Shown: in pieces, positions 14,559-16,441 of the stretch
Layout: every line of letters begins with the position of its first letter
Position numbering within the stretch: position 1 is the first letter of the stretch
Assembly: GCA_034189695.1 (NCBI GenBank)
Contig: JAXHUA010000049.1
Location: 1 to 16,441 of the forward strand
DNA length: 16,441 nucleotides
DNA from: JAXHUA01 sp034189695
Lineage (GTDB): Bacteria > Chloroflexota > Dehalococcoidia > E44-bin15
Direction of reading: 5' to 3'
The notes under the pieces: model-generated
The model's database searches: none
What the model saw: the letters and a program-made list of their open reading frames with translations, nothing else
Told to the model about the DNA's origin: nothing
Position numbers and translations under genes: made by a program

Positions 14559-15821
14559 ATGAATATCCTTGTTGCTGGTGGAGGGGCGAGAGAGCATAGC
14601 CTGGTTTGGAAGCTGCGCCAGGGTGCCCGTGTCAGCAAGCTGTACGTCGCTCCAGGAAACGCTGGTACCGCTGCAATTGCCGAGAACCTCGATATCGAGG
14701 CTACTGACCTTCAGAATCTGGCTCGGGCGGCGACCGACAGGAACATAGACCTGGCGGTTATCGGCCCCGAGGCGCCTCTGGCGGAGGGGATTGTCGATCT
14801 TTTCGAGAAGCACGGAATCCCCACGTTTGGCCCCAATCAGCTAGCTGCTGTCATAGAGTCCAGCAAGGTCTTCGCCAAGGAACTCTTGCAGAAGTACGGC
14901 ATCCCCTGTGCCAAGAGCGAAACGTTCTCTTCGTTCGGCGAGGCCAAAGACTACGTTCTTTCGCAGACTGTGCCGATCGTTGTCAAGGTGGACGGCCTCG
15001 CTGCGGGGAAGGGTAGCATCGTCGCCAGCACCACTGACGAGGCCGTCAACGCGCTCTCAGAGATTATGGAGGAACGCGCGTTCGGCAGCGCGGGCGACAG
15101 GGTGCTGGTCGAGGAGTGCCTTGACGGAGTAGAGGTGAGCCTTCTCGCTTTCACGGATGGCATAACCGTCGTTCCCATGGTACCAGCGTGCGACTACAAA
15201 AGGGTCTTCGATGGCGACAAGGGGCCTAACACGGGCGGCATGGGGGCCTACAGCCCGCCGGGCTTCTTTGATGACGACATGACCGACCTGGTCAAGCGGA
15301 TAGTGCTGGAGCCAACGGTTGCTGCAATGACGAAAGAGGGAAGACCGTACCGGGGCGTTCTCTACGCTGGCATAATGGTGACCGACGAAGGACCGAAGGT
15401 GTTGGAGTTCAACGCCAGATTCGGTGACCCCGAGAACCAGGTCATGATGCCTCGGCTCAAGAGTGACCTTGTAGAGGTAATGCTCGCCGTCATCGAACAG
15501 AGGCTGGACGGGGTCGAGGTGGAGTGGAGTGAACAGGCCTGTGTCGGCGTGGTCATAGCATCGGGCGGCTATCCGGGCGGCTACGAGAAAGGGTTCGCGG
15601 TATCCGGCCTGGATGCGGTTGACGAAGATGTGGCGGTCTTTCACGCCGGCACCAAGACGAAGGACGGTCGGGTGGTGACGGACGGCGGGCGGGTGCTCAC
15701 AGTGGCCGCCACGGGGGGCACCATTGCCGAAGCGCGTGAGAAGGCCTACAGCAATGTGGCGCGCGTACACTTTGAGGGTTGTCACTACCGGAAGGATATC
15801 GCGTTGAGAGAGGTGGGCTGA
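14559..15821 (+). CDS. purD: phosphoribosylamine-glycine ligase (GAR synthetase)
   Basis: PurD joins glycine to phosphoribosylamine with ATP in the second step of purine synthesis. This 420-aa protein has the N-terminal domain start MNILVAGGGAREH (1-13), the ATP-grasp region with VKVDGLAAGKG (142-152), GPNTGGMGAYSP (222-233) and the metal-binding EFNARFGDPE (283-292), and the usual C-terminal domain. The length matches the family. The residue after GDPE is Asn where Thr is common (GDPETQ); this is unlikely to matter. It lies 16 bp after the ferritin-like gene and 4 bp before purE. Confidence 0.96.
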   Translation: MNILVAGGGAREHSLVWKLRQGARVSKLYVAPGNAGTAAIAENLDIEATDLQNLARAATDRNIDLAVIGPEAPLAEGIVDLFEKHGIPTFGPNQLAAVIESSKVFAKELLQKYGIPCAKSETFSSFGEAKDYVLSQTVPIVVKVDGLAAGKGSIVASTTDEAVNALSEIMEERAFGSAGDRVLVEECLDGVEVSLLAFTDGITVVPMVPACDYKRVFDGDKGPNTGGMGAYSPPGFFDDDMTDLVKRIVLEPTVAAMTKEGRPYRGVLYAGIMVTDEGPKVLEFNARFGDPENQVMMPRLKSDLVEVMLAVIEQRLDGVEVEWSEQACVGVVIASGGYPGGYEKGFAVSGLDAVDEDVAVFHAGTKTKDGRVVTDGGRVLTVAATGGTIAEAREKAYSNVARVHFEGCHYRKDIALREVG

Positions 15822-15825
15822 GGAG

Positions 15826-16278
15826 ATGGCGCTTGTGGCAGTGATTCTGGGCAGCAGGTCGGACGAACCGTTGATGCAGCCGGCGCTGGACATGCTGGAT
15901 GACCTTGGCATTGACTGCGAGGTCTCGGTGATGTCGGCGCACCGCAACCCGGATATGGTCCGAGAGTACGCGCAGAGTGCCCGTGACAAGGGGATAGAGG
16001 TAATCATCGCCGGGGCGGGGTGGGCAGCGCACCTGCCTGGCGTGGTCGCCAGTTGGACCACGCTCCCCGTTATCGGGGTGCCGCTGGCGACGAGTGCGCT
16101 CAAGGGCATGGACGCGGTGTTCTCGGTGGTGCAGATGCCGCCGGGCGTGCCGGTGGCGTGCGTCGCCATCGACGGGGCCAAGAACGCCGCGCTTCTGGCG
16201 GCAGGGATTCTGAGTTCGAAACACGAGGACGTTGCGAGCGCGTACCAGGCGTATCGGCGGCGTCTGGAGACTCAGTAG
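15826..16278 (+). CDS. purE: N5-carboxyaminoimidazole ribonucleotide mutase
   Basis: Class I PurE moves the carboxyl group of N5-CAIR to make CAIR in purine synthesis; it forms an octamer. Seen in this 150-aa protein are GSRSDE (9-14), SAHRNP (37-42) with catalytic His39, AGAGWAAHLPG (62-72) and PVIGVP, then VQMPPGVPVACVAI and KNAALLAAGIL. The usual Gly-Gly in GAGGAAHLPG reads Gly-Trp here. The ATG lies 4 bp after the purD stop, with AGGAG (15821-15825) overlapping that stop and touching the start codon, which suggests coupling. PurK, which makes its substrate, is not next to it in the window. Confidence 0.95.
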   Translation: MALVAVILGSRSDEPLMQPALDMLDDLGIDCEVSVMSAHRNPDMVREYAQSARDKGIEVIIAGAGWAAHLPGVVASWTTLPVIGVPLATSALKGMDAVFSVVQMPPGVPVACVAIDGAKNAALLAAGILSSKHEDVASAYQAYRRRLETQ

Positions 16279-16319
16279 GCTGGGTGTGTGCCAGTCCGCT
16301 ATCCCCTGCCCTGTTCCCG

Positions 16320-16348
16320 TTGACTACGTTCTCGGGCGCTGATATAGT
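16320..16348 (+). promoter_or_regulatory. strong sigma70-type promoter at the right edge
   Basis: TTGACT (16320-16325) and TATAGT (16343-16348) are 17 bp apart; each differs from consensus at one base. The promoter drives a gene that starts near or beyond the window end, separate from the purine cluster. Confidence 0.7.
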
Positions 16349-16369
16349 TAGCAAAGTGAACTATTGCTA
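16344..16369. promoter_or_regulatory. two interleaved inverted repeats overlapping the -10 box, probable operator
   Basis: ATAGTT-N9-AACTAT (16344-16364) and TAGCAA-N9-TTGCTA (16349-16369) are each perfect 21-bp dyads offset by 5 bp. The first covers the -10 box and the second covers the predicted transcription start, so a dimeric repressor bound here would block transcription. The size is like MarR-family operators, but the regulator is not known. Confidence 0.5.
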
Positions 16370-16411
16370 TTGTTAAGTAACGGATTCTGGTGGGGGAGTG
16401 GTGGTGAGGGG

Positions 16412-16441
16412 ATGACCTTTGCTCGGCTAGAAAAGGAGAAC
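16412..16441 (+). CDS. possible start of a gene running off the window
   Basis: An ATG at 16412 opens a frame (MTFARLEKEN) that continues past the edge, with G-rich sequence before it. Alternatively AAGGAG at 16433-16438 is the ribosome site of a gene starting just after 16441. Either way the promoter at 16320-16348 serves it. Nothing can be said about its function. Confidence 0.3.
   Translation, partial: MTFARLEKEN

Noticed and set aside
16279..16319. Terminator after purE
   Set aside because: No stable hairpin with a T-run is seen between the purE stop and the next promoter.

Overview
The window is GC-rich bacterial chromosome, densely packed with genes. The mix of genes suggests a Chloroflexota-type (Dehalococcoidia-like) metagenomic genome: GNAT-fused NDP-forming acyl-CoA synthetase, tandem universal stress protein, FecR protein with Pro-Thr linkers, and a purine cluster that includes a tiny ferritin-like gene. 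This placement is an impression from gene style, not a search result. No tRNA, rRNA, insertion sequence, CRISPR array or phage gene is visible.

Left part (1-6000). A possible C-terminal fragment and a NifU-like Fe-S scaffold gene (+) face a run of four minus-strand genes. Read in transcription order these are a CBS-CBS-ACT (AcuB-like) protein, a two-domain universal stress protein, a 904-aa GNAT/acyl-CoA synthetase fusion of the Pat protein-acetyltransferase kind, and a stand-alone GNAT that aligns without gaps to the fusion's N-terminus. Together they look like a stress and acetyl-CoA/protein-acylation control block. Good sigma70-type promoters sit before the stress protein gene and the stand-alone GNAT gene.

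Middle part (6100-11514, +). Five tightly spaced genes form a probable operon: a secreted FecR/Ig-like/DUF2135-like protein, a CHASE2-class III adenylate cyclase, a minimal cyclic-nucleotide-binding protein, and two metallo-beta-lactamase-fold hydrolases. The second hydrolase has the RNase Z-like metal set, a fold also used by class II cyclic-nucleotide phosphodiesterases. This could be a self-contained sense-make-bind-degrade cyclic nucleotide circuit and is the most interesting system in the window. A 9-bp hairpin lies between its end and the convergent gene.

Right part (11600-16441). A minus-strand class II aldolase-like gene, with one expected zinc histidine replaced by Gln, diverges from a purine cluster: guaA, a short EncFtn-like ferritin-fold protein, purD and purE. 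A strong promoter before guaA is followed within about 60 nt by an apparent intrinsic terminator and two more hairpins, so the roughly 245-nt guaA leader may be an attenuator or encode a small RNA. At the right edge a strong promoter overlaps two interleaved 21-bp inverted repeats, which announces a repressor-controlled gene starting at or just past the end.
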